From the NCBI GenBank assembly GCA_024710905.1, contig JANJTV010000109.1, positions 1 to 64,000 of the forward strand: a DNA stretch of 64,000 bases. The letters run 5' to 3'. Under the pieces are notes generated by a model that had not been told where the DNA came from, did no database searches, and was given only the letters and a program-made list of their open reading frames with translations. Shown here one piece after another: positions 45,614-55,058 of this stretch. The position numbers and the translations under genes were made by a program. This DNA comes from Anaerolineales bacterium. GTDB lineage: Bacteria > Chloroflexota > Anaerolineae > Anaerolineales > Villigracilaceae. Position 1 is the first letter of the stretch. The number at the start of each line of letters is the position of its first letter.

Positions 45614-48169
45614 ATGCAACCGTCCCTCGAAAAACTTCGCAAATTTTTCCGTCTTGAAGCAGAAAACAAATATGAAAACAAAGCCGTCATTGGTGGCCTG
45701 GCTAAAATCCTGGATTTCTGGGAAGCCGAAGCCCGCAACGAAGGCGTCCCTGAAGATTTGGTGCAGCTTGTCTCGACCCGCCTGCAGGATTATCACCGCC
45801 TGACTCCCACCTCTCGCGCCGACACGCTCAAGGGAGTCTGGAAGCGCATCCAGGGGCAGATTGGTGAAGCGGAAATCCCTGAGCCAGTCTATACCGAAGT
45901 AAAACAGCAGCAACCGCCTGCACCTGTGGATGAAACGCCCCGGCAGGCTCCCCCCAGCCCGGAACCTGTTAAACCAACGGAATCCGCCTCCCCGGCGCCC
46001 GCCCCCAAACCCGCTCCGCCTCCGCAATACCGCGTCGAGCGGCGCCTCCCGCCGCCGAAGGCATCCACCTATCCGGGCGCGATCAATACCGGCACGCCGA
46101 TTGCCCTGAACGCCAAACTGACCGTGTTGCAAGGGGTCGGCCCAAAGAATGCCGCTTCTCTTGAAAAGCTGGGCATGTTCACGCTTGGTGACATGCTCTA
46201 CAACTTCCCGCGCCGCTACGACGACTACAGCCAACTCAAACCCATCCGCGACCTGTTTTACGGAAACAGCTACACTGTGCTGGGACAGGTGCAAAGTGTG
46301 ATCAACCGCCCGTTGCGCGGCGGGAAAATGAATATTGTAGAAGCGATTATTAACGACGGCACCGGCTCGCTGCGTATTGGCTGGTTCAATCAACCCTGGA
46401 TGGCCAACCGCCTGAAAGAAGGTATGAGCATTTCGGTGGCAGGGAAGGTCGAACAATACCTGGGCCGCCTGGTGATGAACAACCCGGACTGGGAACCGGT
46501 GGACACCGAGAACCTGCACACCAACCGAATTGTGCCCATTTACAGCCTGACTGCCACCATCACCCAGAAGTGGCTGCGCGGGCAAATGAACCAGGTGGTG
46601 CAATACTGGGCGCCTCGCGTCTCAGACCCGTTGCCCGAAACCATTCGCCAGGCCGCTGATGTACGCCCCCTGGGCGAAGCCATTCACCAGGTGCACTTCC
46701 CCGACTCGCAAGAAAGCCTCACGGTATCACGCGAACGCCTGGCCTTTGATGAGATTTTCTACCTACAAATGGGCGTACTGCGCCAGAAACGGGATTTGCA
46801 GGCCGTACCCGGGACGATTGTGGATGTGCCAGATGAATGGCTGGACGCCCGCCTGGCAACCCTGCCCTTCCCATTAACCCGGGCGCAAAAATGCGCCGTG
46901 GACGATATAGTGGTGGACCTTGGCTCGGGCCGCAGCATGAACCGCCTGATCCAGGGCGACGTTGGCTCTGGCAAGACAGTTGTTGCCGCCATGGCCGCCA
47001 TGATGATTACCAAAGGTGGCGCCCAGGCTGCCATCATGGCGCCGACCTCCATCCTGGCCGAGCAGCATTTCAAGAACTTCTCCGACTTCCTGGTTGGGGA
47101 AGGAATGCTGGCCGAGGGTCAGGTGCGACTGCTGACCGGGGACACCAGTGCTTCCGAGCGTGCATCCCTGCTGGAAGGGTTGGCCTCGGGCGAAGTTAAA
47201 GTGGTGATCGGCACCCATGCGCTGATTGAAGACCCGGTGGTTTTCAAGGATTTGCAGCTGGTGGTGATTGACGAACAACACCGCTTTGGTGTGGATCAGC
47301 GTGCCGCCCTTCGCAGGAAAGGCAACAACCCGCACCTGCTGGTAATGACGGCCACACCCATCCCGCGCTCACTGGCGCTGACCCTGTACGGCGACCTGGA
47401 CCTTTCCATCATGGATGAACTGCCCGCCGGGCGCGAGCCAATCAACACGCATGTGCTGACCCCGCAGGAACGGGAACGTGCCTACACACTCATCCGTGCC
47501 CAAATTAATGCCGGGCGTCAGGCTTTTATTGTTTACCCACTAATCGAAGAAAGTGAAAAACTGGAAGATACCCGCGCCGCAGTGGATGACCACGAACGGC
47601 TCTCGAAAGAGATTTTCCCCGACCTGAAACTCGGCCTGCTGCATGGCAAAATGCGCCCGGACGAAAAAGACCGCATCATGGCCGAATTCCGCAACAAGGA
47701 GTATGACATCCTGGTCTCGACCACCGTCATCGAAGTCGGCGTAGATGTCCCCAACGCCACGGTCATGCTGATTGAAGGCGCAAACCGCTTCGGGCTGGCC
47801 CAGCTCCACCAGTTGCGCGGGCGGGTAGGCCGCGGCGGCGGCGAATCCTTCTGCCTGCTGGTTCCTGAACATAGCGACGCTGTTGAAAATGAGCGCTTGC
47901 AGGCCATGTCCGAAACCAATGATGGTTTTAAACTGGCCGAGCTCGACTTGAAGCAACGCGGCCCCGGCCAATTCCTTGGCACAGCGCAATCCGGTTATGC
48001 CAGCAGCCTGAAAATGGCCTCTCTCGGCGATATCGCATTAATTGAAAAGGCTCGCAAACATGCCACCGAGTTGTTTGCTGTCGACCCCAACCTATCTTTG
48101 CCAGAACACGCCCTGCTGCAAGACGCCTTCAACCGTTTTTGGGGCCAGGGCAAAGGAGATGTAAGCTAA
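45614..48169 (+). CDS. recG: ATP-dependent DNA helicase RecG
   Basis: LIQGDVGSGKTVVAAMAAM; VVIDEQHRFGVDQRAALR; MTATPIPRSLALTLYGDLDLSIMDELPAGR; GANRFGLAQLHQLRGRVGRG. Confidence 0.97.
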   Translation: MQPSLEKLRKFFRLEAENKYENKAVIGGLAKILDFWEAEARNEGVPEDLVQLVSTRLQDYHRLTPTSRADTLKGVWKRIQGQIGEAEIPEPVYTEVKQQQPPAPVDETPRQAPPSPEPVKPTESASPAPAPKPAPPPQYRVERRLPPPKASTYPGAINTGTPIALNAKLTVLQGVGPKNAASLEKLGMFTLGDMLYNFPRRYDDYSQLKPIRDLFYGNSYTVLGQVQSVINRPLRGGKMNIVEAIINDGTGSLRIGWFNQPWMANRLKEGMSISVAGKVEQYLGRLVMNNPDWEPVDTENLHTNRIVPIYSLTATITQKWLRGQMNQVVQYWAPRVSDPLPETIRQAADVRPLGEAIHQVHFPDSQESLTVSRERLAFDEIFYLQMGVLRQKRDLQAVPGTIVDVPDEWLDARLATLPFPLTRAQKCAVDDIVVDLGSGRSMNRLIQGDVGSGKTVVAAMAAMMITKGGAQAAIMAPTSILAEQHFKNFSDFLVGEGMLAEGQVRLLTGDTSASERASLLEGLASGEVKVVIGTHALIEDPVVFKDLQLVVIDEQHRFGVDQRAALRRKGNNPHLLVMTATPIPRSLALTLYGDLDLSIMDELPAGREPINTHVLTPQERERAYTLIRAQINAGRQAFIVYPLIEESEKLEDTRAAVDDHERLSKEIFPDLKLGLLHGKMRPDEKDRIMAEFRNKEYDILVSTTVIEVGVDVPNATVMLIEGANRFGLAQLHQLRGRVGRGGGESFCLLVPEHSDAVENERLQAMSETNDGFKLAELDLKQRGPGQFLGTAQSGYASSLKMASLGDIALIEKARKHATELFAVDPNLSLPEHALLQDAFNRFWGQGKGDVS

Positions 48170-48171
48170 CT

Positions 48172-48690
48172 ATGGTTCGAGCCATGTTCCCCGGCACGTT
48201 CGACCCGATCCATTACGGGCACATTGATATTGCGAATCGCGCCTCACGCCTGTTCGACGAAGTGGTGGTGGCCGTGTATGACAAGCCGCTCAAATCCCTG
48301 GTCTTTTCGCCAGAAGAACGCATGGCGCTGGTACAGGAGGCTTTCAAGGATCATTCGAAAATCCGTGTAATTGGTTACAGCGGCCTGACGGTAAACGCCT
48401 GCCACGATATTTCGGCCCAGGTGATTGTGCGTGGATTGCGGGTCTTCTCGGATTTTGAGTTTGAATTCCGTATGGCGCTAGCCAACCACAGGCTGGCTCC
48501 CGATATCGAGATTGTGTCCTTCATCACCCACGAGGACCACACCTTCCTGTCTTCTACCACTGTGCGCGAAATCGCCGCACTGGATGGCGATGTTTCCAGC
48601 ATGGTGCCCCCCCATGTCATGACGGCCTTGCAACAAAAGGTTGGCGGGATGAGTGACAGCCAGCGCCCCGCCAATTCGCTGCGCGACTGA
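48172..48690 (+). CDS. coaD: phosphopantetheine adenylyltransferase
   Basis: AMFPGTFDPIHYGHIDIANRAS; ISAQVIVRGLRVFSDFEFEFRMALANHRLAPDIEIVSF; FLSSTTVREIAALDGDVSSMVPPHV. Confidence 0.96.
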   Translation: MVRAMFPGTFDPIHYGHIDIANRASRLFDEVVVAVYDKPLKSLVFSPEERMALVQEAFKDHSKIRVIGYSGLTVNACHDISAQVIVRGLRVFSDFEFEFRMALANHRLAPDIEIVSFITHEDHTFLSSTTVREIAALDGDVSSMVPPHVMTALQQKVGGMSDSQRPANSLRD

Positions 48691-48785
48691 TTTACATTTC
48701 GCAATGGCTTATTAATTCGCAATAGCATCGTTTGTACTATAATAGTGAACACTGGAAACTTTTTGCCGCAATCGCGGAGGCCATC

Positions 48786-49307
48786 ATGGACATCCTTCAC
48801 TTAGTAGACCGACTCGAAGAACTCTTCAACGAAAGCCGCAGCGTTCCGTTCACCCGCAACGTCGTGGTGGATGAAGACCGCATGCTCGATATTATCGACC
48901 AGATGCGCGTTACCATTCCCGAAGAAGTGAAGAAAGCCCAGCAACTGCTGGCCCAGAAAGACCGCATCCTGGCGCAAGCACAGGAAGAAGCCAAACGCAT
49001 TGTTGAATTGTCCCGCGAAAAAGCCGAAAGCATGGTGGATCGCGAATCGATTACCAAGACCGCCCAGAGCCGCGCCGACCAGATCCTTGCCCAGGCCCGT
49101 GCCGACGCCCAGGCCACCCGCCACGACGCAGACGACTATGTCATCGACTCGCTGCAAACCCTGGAAGGTGAATTGACTCGCCTGATGACCCAAGTACGCA
49201 ATGGCATCCGCAGCCTGGAGGAGGAACGCCTGCGCACCGCACAGAACTCCTACAGCCCGCCGTCCAACCGTAGCAATGAGCCTGCGGAAGAAGAATTGGA
49301 AGATTAA
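48786..49307 (+). CDS. coiled-coil (DivIVA / ATP-synthase-b-like) hypothetical protein
   Basis: MDILHLVDRLEELFNESRSVPFTRNVVVDEDRMLDIIDQMRVTIPEEVKKAQQLLAQKDRILAQAQEEAKRIVEL; GGAGG SD upstream. Confidence 0.75.
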   Translation: MDILHLVDRLEELFNESRSVPFTRNVVVDEDRMLDIIDQMRVTIPEEVKKAQQLLAQKDRILAQAQEEAKRIVELSREKAESMVDRESITKTAQSRADQILAQARADAQATRHDADDYVIDSLQTLEGELTRLMTQVRNGIRSLEEERLRTAQNSYSPPSNRSNEPAEEELED

Positions 49308-49312
49308 AGAGC

Positions 49313-49339
49313 AACTCCCCTGAACAAATCAGGGGAGTT
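49313..49339 (+). terminator. intrinsic terminator
   Basis: AACTCCCCTGA-acaaa-TCAGGGGAGTT followed by TTTG. Confidence 0.85.
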
Positions 49340-49362
49340 TTTGTATCGCCCCAAAAACCGAC

Positions 49363-50382
49363 TCATCCCTTCACTCCGTACCACCACGACAGAAGCGGAT
49401 TGGGCCGGATGACAACCGAATACAGTAGCAACGGAATCCCAATGGCAAAGGGGAAAGTAACCAATGGATTGGCCCAGGCCGGGCCAAACATAGCGGCCAA
49501 TTTTTCTCCGAGAATATATTGCACCGGGTTATGGAAGATCAGGATGACTAGCGAAGCCGCGCCGAGGGTTTTCAGGCCATTTGTCAGCCAGGCCGGGCCG
49601 CGCTCCAGTAGGAAAGCAAGCGCCAGCACAAAAAGGATGCCTGCCAGGGCCGCCAGTGTACCCAGCAACGGAAATGGGTATAAACGGTCTGCCAGGTTGA
49701 TTGGTTCGGACAGGAAGAACAGGGCCAGCGAAAAATACACCATTCCCGAACCAGCCAGCAGCCAGGGAGAAGCCAGCCAGTTCTCCGGCAGGCGCAGGCG
49801 GGCCTGCCAGCCAAACAGGAAGTAAGCGCACGACACCAGCGCCAGGTCTGCACCCCAGGGCAATCCTTTCAGGTTGCCCAACACAGGCAAATTTACCGGT
49901 ACAAACCAACCAATCATCCAGATGCCCAATGCAAGGAAAATAACTACAGCAAACCAGACCCCCCAACCCGGCAGGCGGGCCACTGCCCAGGCCAGCAGGC
50001 TGACCACGAACAGCGTTGGCAGGAACCACATCGGCACCCATTCCAGGTAGTAGCCATTGGCATAAAAAGACTTGACCAGCCTTGAAATGGCAACAGGGAT
50101 TTCCAACTTGCCGAAAAAGACCGAAATGAAATACAAAACAAAGATGGTGAAGAAAAACGGCTTGACCAGCCCATGCAGACGCCTGGTGAAAAACTCTCTA
50201 AACGGCGTTTCAACCTTGAAGACCATGCCGGAGAGGAAGAAGAATAATGGCATGTGGAAAGCATAAATCAGGTTAAACAGCATTGGGTAGGCATCGCGCG
50301 TGCCGCCATGCCCCAGCACCACCAGCAGGATGCCAATACCGCGGGCAATATCCAGGTAACCGATCCGATTGGGAATTTGCAT
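49363..50382 (-). CDS. acyltransferase 3 family membrane protein
   Basis: RIGYLDIARGIGILLVVLGHGG; NLIYAFHMPLFFFLSGMVFK; ~10 TM segments. Confidence 0.88.
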   Translation of the reverse strand: MQIPNRIGYLDIARGIGILLVVLGHGGTRDAYPMLFNLIYAFHMPLFFFLSGMVFKVETPFREFFTRRLHGLVKPFFFTIFVLYFISVFFGKLEIPVAISRLVKSFYANGYYLEWVPMWFLPTLFVVSLLAWAVARLPGWGVWFAVVIFLALGIWMIGWFVPVNLPVLGNLKGLPWGADLALVSCAYFLFGWQARLRLPENWLASPWLLAGSGMVYFSLALFFLSEPINLADRLYPFPLLGTLAALAGILFVLALAFLLERGPAWLTNGLKTLGAASLVILIFHNPVQYILGEKLAAMFGPAWANPLVTFPFAIGIPLLLYSVVIRPNPLLSWWYGVKG

Positions 50383-50387
50383 AAACC

Positions 50388-51272
50388 CTACCCCCGGCCA
50401 AATTTATGCGCTGGGAGGCCCTGCGCATTCGTGTGGATTCGGAACAGGCCGCCCGAGGCGCGGCGTACCGCCAAATGAACACGTCCCAACCCCTGGCGGG
50501 CGCTGGTGATATACAAATCGGTTAAATCCGGCCCGCCAAACGTGCACGAGCTAACGTGTTTTGCCGGGACCGGGATGCGCGCCAACAGTCCTCCGTTCTG
50601 CGGGTTCCAGACCGTAATACTGGAACCACCCCACATGGCAACCCACAGGCGTCCTGCAGTGTCAATGGTCATGCCATCCGGGTGACCCATGCCAGGCGGG
50701 ATTTGCACTGCCAGGCGCGGGTTGGCAATGTCACCGCTGGCCAAGTCATAATCATAGGCTGTTACTTTGCGGGTGGGTGTGTCAATATGATAGAAGATTT
50801 TGCCGTCCAGGCTCCAGGCCAGGCCATTGGAAATACGCAGGCCGGTAAGCAGGGTCTTGACTGTGCCATCTGTATGCAGGGAATACAATGCGGCAACCGG
50901 TTCCTGGCCGTTGCGTGAGATGGAGCCGGCCACAAAGCGGCCATCCGGACCGCATTTTCCATCGTTGAAGCGGCTGTCGGGCAGGTGATCCGCCGGGCGG
51001 TGGAATACCGTTAATTTAACGGGATCCAGGCTGAGGGTAGCCAGCCCGTCACGCACCCCGGTTACGAATCCGCCCGCTTTGGCGGGAGCAATGCAGCCAA
51101 TGGGCTGGTCAAATTCATGGAGCACATCCGTGCCAGAAGCAGGGTCATAGGCATGGATGTGACCGGCAGTAATATCCAACCAGTAGAGCAGGTGTTTTTC
51201 CAAATCCCACACCGGTCCTTCACCCAGGTGGGCGCGGACGGGGAGCAGCAGTTCGGGGCGGGAGAGTTGCAT
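50388..51272 (-). CDS. SMP-30/gluconolactonase family protein
   Basis: LGEGPVWDLEKHLLYWLDITAGHIHAYDP; GLRISNGLAWSLDGKIFYHIDTPTRKV; HPDGMTIDTAGRLWVAMWGG. Confidence 0.93.
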   Translation of the reverse strand: MQLSRPELLLPVRAHLGEGPVWDLEKHLLYWLDITAGHIHAYDPASGTDVLHEFDQPIGCIAPAKAGGFVTGVRDGLATLSLDPVKLTVFHRPADHLPDSRFNDGKCGPDGRFVAGSISRNGQEPVAALYSLHTDGTVKTLLTGLRISNGLAWSLDGKIFYHIDTPTRKVTAYDYDLASGDIANPRLAVQIPPGMGHPDGMTIDTAGRLWVAMWGGSSITVWNPQNGGLLARIPVPAKHVSSCTFGGPDLTDLYITSARQGLGRVHLAVRRASGGLFRIHTNAQGLPAHKFGRG

Positions 51273-51274
51273 GG

Positions 51275-52207
51275 TTAGAACCAGTCTCGTTTGTAGAAGA
51301 TGAATATGGCCAGCGCAGTGAGAGTCACCGCAAAACCAATGATGCCGAGGAACGCCAACGGATGGCTTTCAAAGGGCAGGGCGACGTTCATGCCATAGAA
51401 GGAGGCAACCACAGTGGGAATATTGAGCACAATGGTCAGGGCGGCCAGGGCTTTCATGACGACGTTCAGGTTGTTGGAGATGACGCTGGCGAAAGCATCC
51501 ATCATACCAGCCAGGATTTCGGTGGAAATGTTGGCCATCTGGATGGCCTGCTGGTTTTCGGTAAGCACGTCTTCCAGCAGGTCTGAGTCTTCTTCGTACT
51601 GGGTAAAGGTCTGCATACGCTGGATGCGTTCCATCATCACCTCATTGGAGCGTAGGGCGGTGGCAAAGTAGGTCAGGCTTTTCTGGTACTTAAACAGTTC
51701 GAGCAATTCCTTGTTGCGGGTGGAGGCCTGCAGGCGGTCTTCAACCGCATCCACAGATTTGTTGATCTCGCGCAGGTAGGCCAGGTAACGCACGGCGGTT
51801 TCGAGCAAGATGTAAAGCGCCAGGCGGTAACGCTTGGCTGTACGCAGGCCGCGATATTTGCCATTGCATAGTACGCGCACCACATCGTTATCGTGGCGGC
51901 AGATGGTAACGACAAAATTGTTCTTTAAGATAATCCCCAGCGGCACACTTGAATAGGGCACATCAGCAGATGTACCATTAAAAATCGGCGCGCGAATCAG
52001 GATGAAGATGTAGTCTTCATCCCGTTCGGTGCGGGCCATTTCGTCCAGGTCAAGGGAGTATTGAATCAGGTCCGGCTCAACGCCAAGTTCTTCGAGCTGG
52101 CTAATCTCGTCCGGGGAGGGGTCTACGACATTAATCCATGAGCCGTTGATGAATTGCTCCTGGATTTGCAGTCCGTGTTGTTCGCTGTTTTTGAGGATGC
52201 TCAGCAT
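51275..52207 (-). CDS. corA: CorA family magnesium transporter
   Basis: C-terminal VVASFYGMNVALPFESHPLAFLGIIGFAVTLTALAIFIFYKRDWF (YGMN motif, two TMs). Confidence 0.94.
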   Translation of the reverse strand: MLSILKNSEQHGLQIQEQFINGSWINVVDPSPDEISQLEELGVEPDLIQYSLDLDEMARTERDEDYIFILIRAPIFNGTSADVPYSSVPLGIILKNNFVVTICRHDNDVVRVLCNGKYRGLRTAKRYRLALYILLETAVRYLAYLREINKSVDAVEDRLQASTRNKELLELFKYQKSLTYFATALRSNEVMMERIQRMQTFTQYEEDSDLLEDVLTENQQAIQMANISTEILAGMMDAFASVISNNLNVVMKALAALTIVLNIPTVVASFYGMNVALPFESHPLAFLGIIGFAVTLTALAIFIFYKRDWF

Positions 52208-52230
52208 GGGCTGTTCCTTTCGGGTGATAA

Positions 52231-52344
52231 TTATGAAAGGACGCAGAAGGCGTCCGAAATTAAGTGCGGTTCACGCGTGGACGCGCTTTCTGTACTGGGA
52301 GGCTCTTGTTTGGATGAGCCGTTTCGGTTGCCTTCTATACTCAT
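52231..52344 (-). CDS. putative 37-aa leader peptide upstream of corA
   Basis: GAAAGGAGGAG SD then MSIEGNRNGSSKQEPPSTESASTREPHLISDAFCVLS stop, 23 bp before the corA ATG. Confidence 0.6.
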   Translation of the reverse strand: MSIEGNRNGSSKQEPPSTESASTREPHLISDAFCVLS

Positions 52345-52382
52345 GATGAACTCCTCCTTTCTTTCAGGTTGCAAACAGGGCA

Positions 52383-52411
52383 AGTATACGACTTAATAAA
52401 CCATGAGACAA
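52383..52411 (-). promoter_or_regulatory. promoter of corA leader transcript
   Basis: Minus strand TTGTCT - 17 bp - TATACT. Confidence 0.6.
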
Positions 52412-52484
52412 CAGGGAAATTGGCAGGAACAATAACAAAGATTGCTAATTCTCACCCGGCCGGTTTGGCGCGTATAATATCCAT

Positions 52485-54908
52485 ATGAGCGCAGACGCGG
52501 TGAGCATCCAGGTTGGCGGCAATGTGGAAGGCAGCATTGTGGTGGGTGACAATAATTTTGTCGTCAATGAAAACCACGGCACCCTTATCTACAAGCAGGC
52601 GGGGCCGCAGGTGCAACGCCGCAGCCTGAAACCCCAGCCGCCGCGCGCACCGCGCGGGTTTGTCAACCGCAGCGAGGAACTGCAAAAAATAGGTTCCTGG
52701 CTGGCGGCGAACGAAATGGTGCTGGTCCACGCGCCGGATGGCATGGGCAAGTCGGCACTTCTGCGCCAGGCGGCCAACCTTGAAGCCGCCCGCAGCTTGC
52801 CAGATGGCGTGCTGCTGCTCGAAGGCGTAGATGTCAACGGGCAGGCCCTCGGCGCGGAAGATGTGCTCCAGCGACTGTTCGATGCCCTGTTCGAGTCAGA
52901 CCCGCCACTCAAGGTGAATGCAGCCACCGCCCGGACCTACCTTTCCAACACGCGGCCGCTACTGGTTTTCGATGAAGTAGCCCTGCCGCCCGCCCTACAA
53001 AACAGCCTGCCAGACCTCTTCCCCAACAGCCCGATGCTACTGAGCGCCGATACGACCACCGGCGGCGAATTCCAGCGCCTGTACATCAAACCGCTCCCGC
53101 GCAACGAATCGCTGACCCTGCTGGCTGCCAAAGCGGAGATCACCCTCAACGACGCAACCCGCCAGGCATTCGATGGCATTTGCGCTCACCTGGCCGACGT
53201 GGCCCTGGCGCTGATCATCACCGGCAATGTGCTGCGCGAGACAACCCTCAGCGCAGAACAAGCGCTGGCAATGCTGCAAAATTCGCCTGACGCCAGCCGC
53301 GACCCAATACAAAACGCGCTGGACAAAGCCTTTGGGCTGGCTTACGCCCAACTTTCCCCTGAAGAACAAAAATTGCTCAGCACAGCAGCCTTTACACCGG
53401 GACTATCCATGTCGCCGGGCTGGCTGGAATCAGCCCTGGGAAACGTCCCTGCCGAAGCCTTTCTTGAGCGATTAAAAGCACTGGGATTACTCTACGCCAA
53501 CAGTCCACGCCTGCGCCTGCCAGCCGGATTCCGCGCCCAGGCGCGAAACCGGGCTGGCCTCCCCGAAGCGGATGTGCTCTCCCGACTGACCGATTACCTG
53601 CTCAAGGGAGAAAACTCACCCGCATTTGTGCAGGAAGAACTAGGGAACTTCTGGGGCGCCATGCAAGCCGCCGCCACTGCAGGGAACTGGGAAACCGCCC
53701 TGCAACTGGCCCGCCGCATGGATGCCGCCCTGTGCCTGCATGGTCTGTGGGAAATGTGGAAAGCGGCGCTCGACATTGCGCTTGAAGCGGCCCGCCAGAA
53801 CAACAACCAGTTCGCCGAAGCCTGGGCCATCCATCAACTGGGCACGCGGCTGGCAGGCCTGGGTCAGACTGCGCAGGCCAAATTGCTACTCAAGCAAGCC
53901 CTGGCTTTAAGGGAAAAAATCGGCGATACCGAGGGGGTAGCCTACTCACGCCATAACCTGGATGCGCTGCTGCCTGCACCCGTTTCACCGCTGCCCAAAT
54001 GGGTGCCTGCCGGGCTGGTTGGCCTCGTCACCACCCTGCTGGTCACACTCGGTGCAGCCGGGGCATTAATCCCCACCCTGCTGGCTCCGGCGATCAACAA
54101 CGGAACTGAGACCCCTACTCCCACTGTCTCCCCCACGCCCAGCCCCACCCCGGTAGACCTGTCCGGGCCGCAATTGAAAATTGCAATGGACGACACAACC
54201 TCGCAATACGGCCCGCAAGCCGAAGCCTGCGGCGGATCCATATTGGTGGTGCATGCCTTTGCCAGCGACCCCGGCGGCATCCAGGGAATCAGCGGGCGTT
54301 ACAAATACCAGTACGGCCCGCTTGATAGCAAATGGTATGAAGCCAAATTCATTGAAACCGGGTCAGGCCAATACCGCCTTGAAATTGACCACAATGAAGA
54401 TGATCGCGCCTGGAACACTCTCGACAACCTGGACGGCGACCTGTTGTTGGAGGTGATTGCCACAGATGGTTCTGGCAACACCACCCAAATAGAAGAAAAA
54501 GCCCCTGTACGTTACGCCAATTGCGATACCAGCGGCCCCACCATCACTCGGCCCTACTCCAGCCCCAGCCCGGCCTACTACGGCCCGGCAAGTTGCACCG
54601 AACAGCTATATTCTGAAATGCACGCCTTCATTAACGACGAATCTGGGATCCAGGAAGCGTATATCGAATACACCTACTCGGCCAAAGGCGCCTTCGCGCC
54701 AGATTATCGACTCGACCTGCTAATCTGGGGCAGCAACGGGCATTATGGGAACTTCCTGTACCACAACAAAGAAAGCCAGGCTGAAAAATGGCTGGGCGAT
54801 AGCTCAGGGTATATCACCTGGGTGGTTGTCGCGGTGGATACTTTCGGTAATGTCAGTCGCAGCCGCGAAATTCTCACCCCCATTCGGTATTGTATTACCC
54901 CTGGCTAG
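52485..54908 (+). CDS. STAND (NB-ARC-like) NTPase with N-terminal RHIM-like motif, TPR-like region, TM and extracellular Ig-like domains
   Basis: N-term VSIQVGGNVEGSIVVGDNNFVV; Walker A APDGMGKSALLRQAANLEA; RPLLVFDEVALP; TM GLVGLVTTLLVTLGAAGALIPTLL; TPT linker. Confidence 0.82.
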   Translation: MSADAVSIQVGGNVEGSIVVGDNNFVVNENHGTLIYKQAGPQVQRRSLKPQPPRAPRGFVNRSEELQKIGSWLAANEMVLVHAPDGMGKSALLRQAANLEAARSLPDGVLLLEGVDVNGQALGAEDVLQRLFDALFESDPPLKVNAATARTYLSNTRPLLVFDEVALPPALQNSLPDLFPNSPMLLSADTTTGGEFQRLYIKPLPRNESLTLLAAKAEITLNDATRQAFDGICAHLADVALALIITGNVLRETTLSAEQALAMLQNSPDASRDPIQNALDKAFGLAYAQLSPEEQKLLSTAAFTPGLSMSPGWLESALGNVPAEAFLERLKALGLLYANSPRLRLPAGFRAQARNRAGLPEADVLSRLTDYLLKGENSPAFVQEELGNFWGAMQAAATAGNWETALQLARRMDAALCLHGLWEMWKAALDIALEAARQNNNQFAEAWAIHQLGTRLAGLGQTAQAKLLLKQALALREKIGDTEGVAYSRHNLDALLPAPVSPLPKWVPAGLVGLVTTLLVTLGAAGALIPTLLAPAINNGTETPTPTVSPTPSPTPVDLSGPQLKIAMDDTTSQYGPQAEACGGSILVVHAFASDPGGIQGISGRYKYQYGPLDSKWYEAKFIETGSGQYRLEIDHNEDDRAWNTLDNLDGDLLLEVIATDGSGNTTQIEEKAPVRYANCDTSGPTITRPYSSPSPAYYGPASCTEQLYSEMHAFINDESGIQEAYIEYTYSAKGAFAPDYRLDLLIWGSNGHYGNFLYHNKESQAEKWLGDSSGYITWVVVAVDTFGNVSRSREILTPIRYCITPG

Positions 54909-55058
54909 GCTCGCCCACGCACGCTCGCGCGCGGGTTTTATGTTAAATCCATAAAATCCCCAAATTGCCTCTTGTAAAATAGAATATTTGTTCTATAATT
55001 AAGTTGTCTCACCAAGAACAACCCTTTTCCCTATGGCACATTTAATGGAGAACAAGCC

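Noticed and set aside
45338-46603. 421-aa minus-strand ORF
   Set aside because: Antisense to the DegV 3' end and recG N-terminal region; no domain motif, and both sense genes are convincing.
54972-54999. TAGAATATTTGTTCTA inverted repeat at the promoter of the 55059 gene, considered as a LexA-like box
   Set aside because: Only 5-bp arms in AT-rich promoter DNA, no match to a known SOS box that I can defend.
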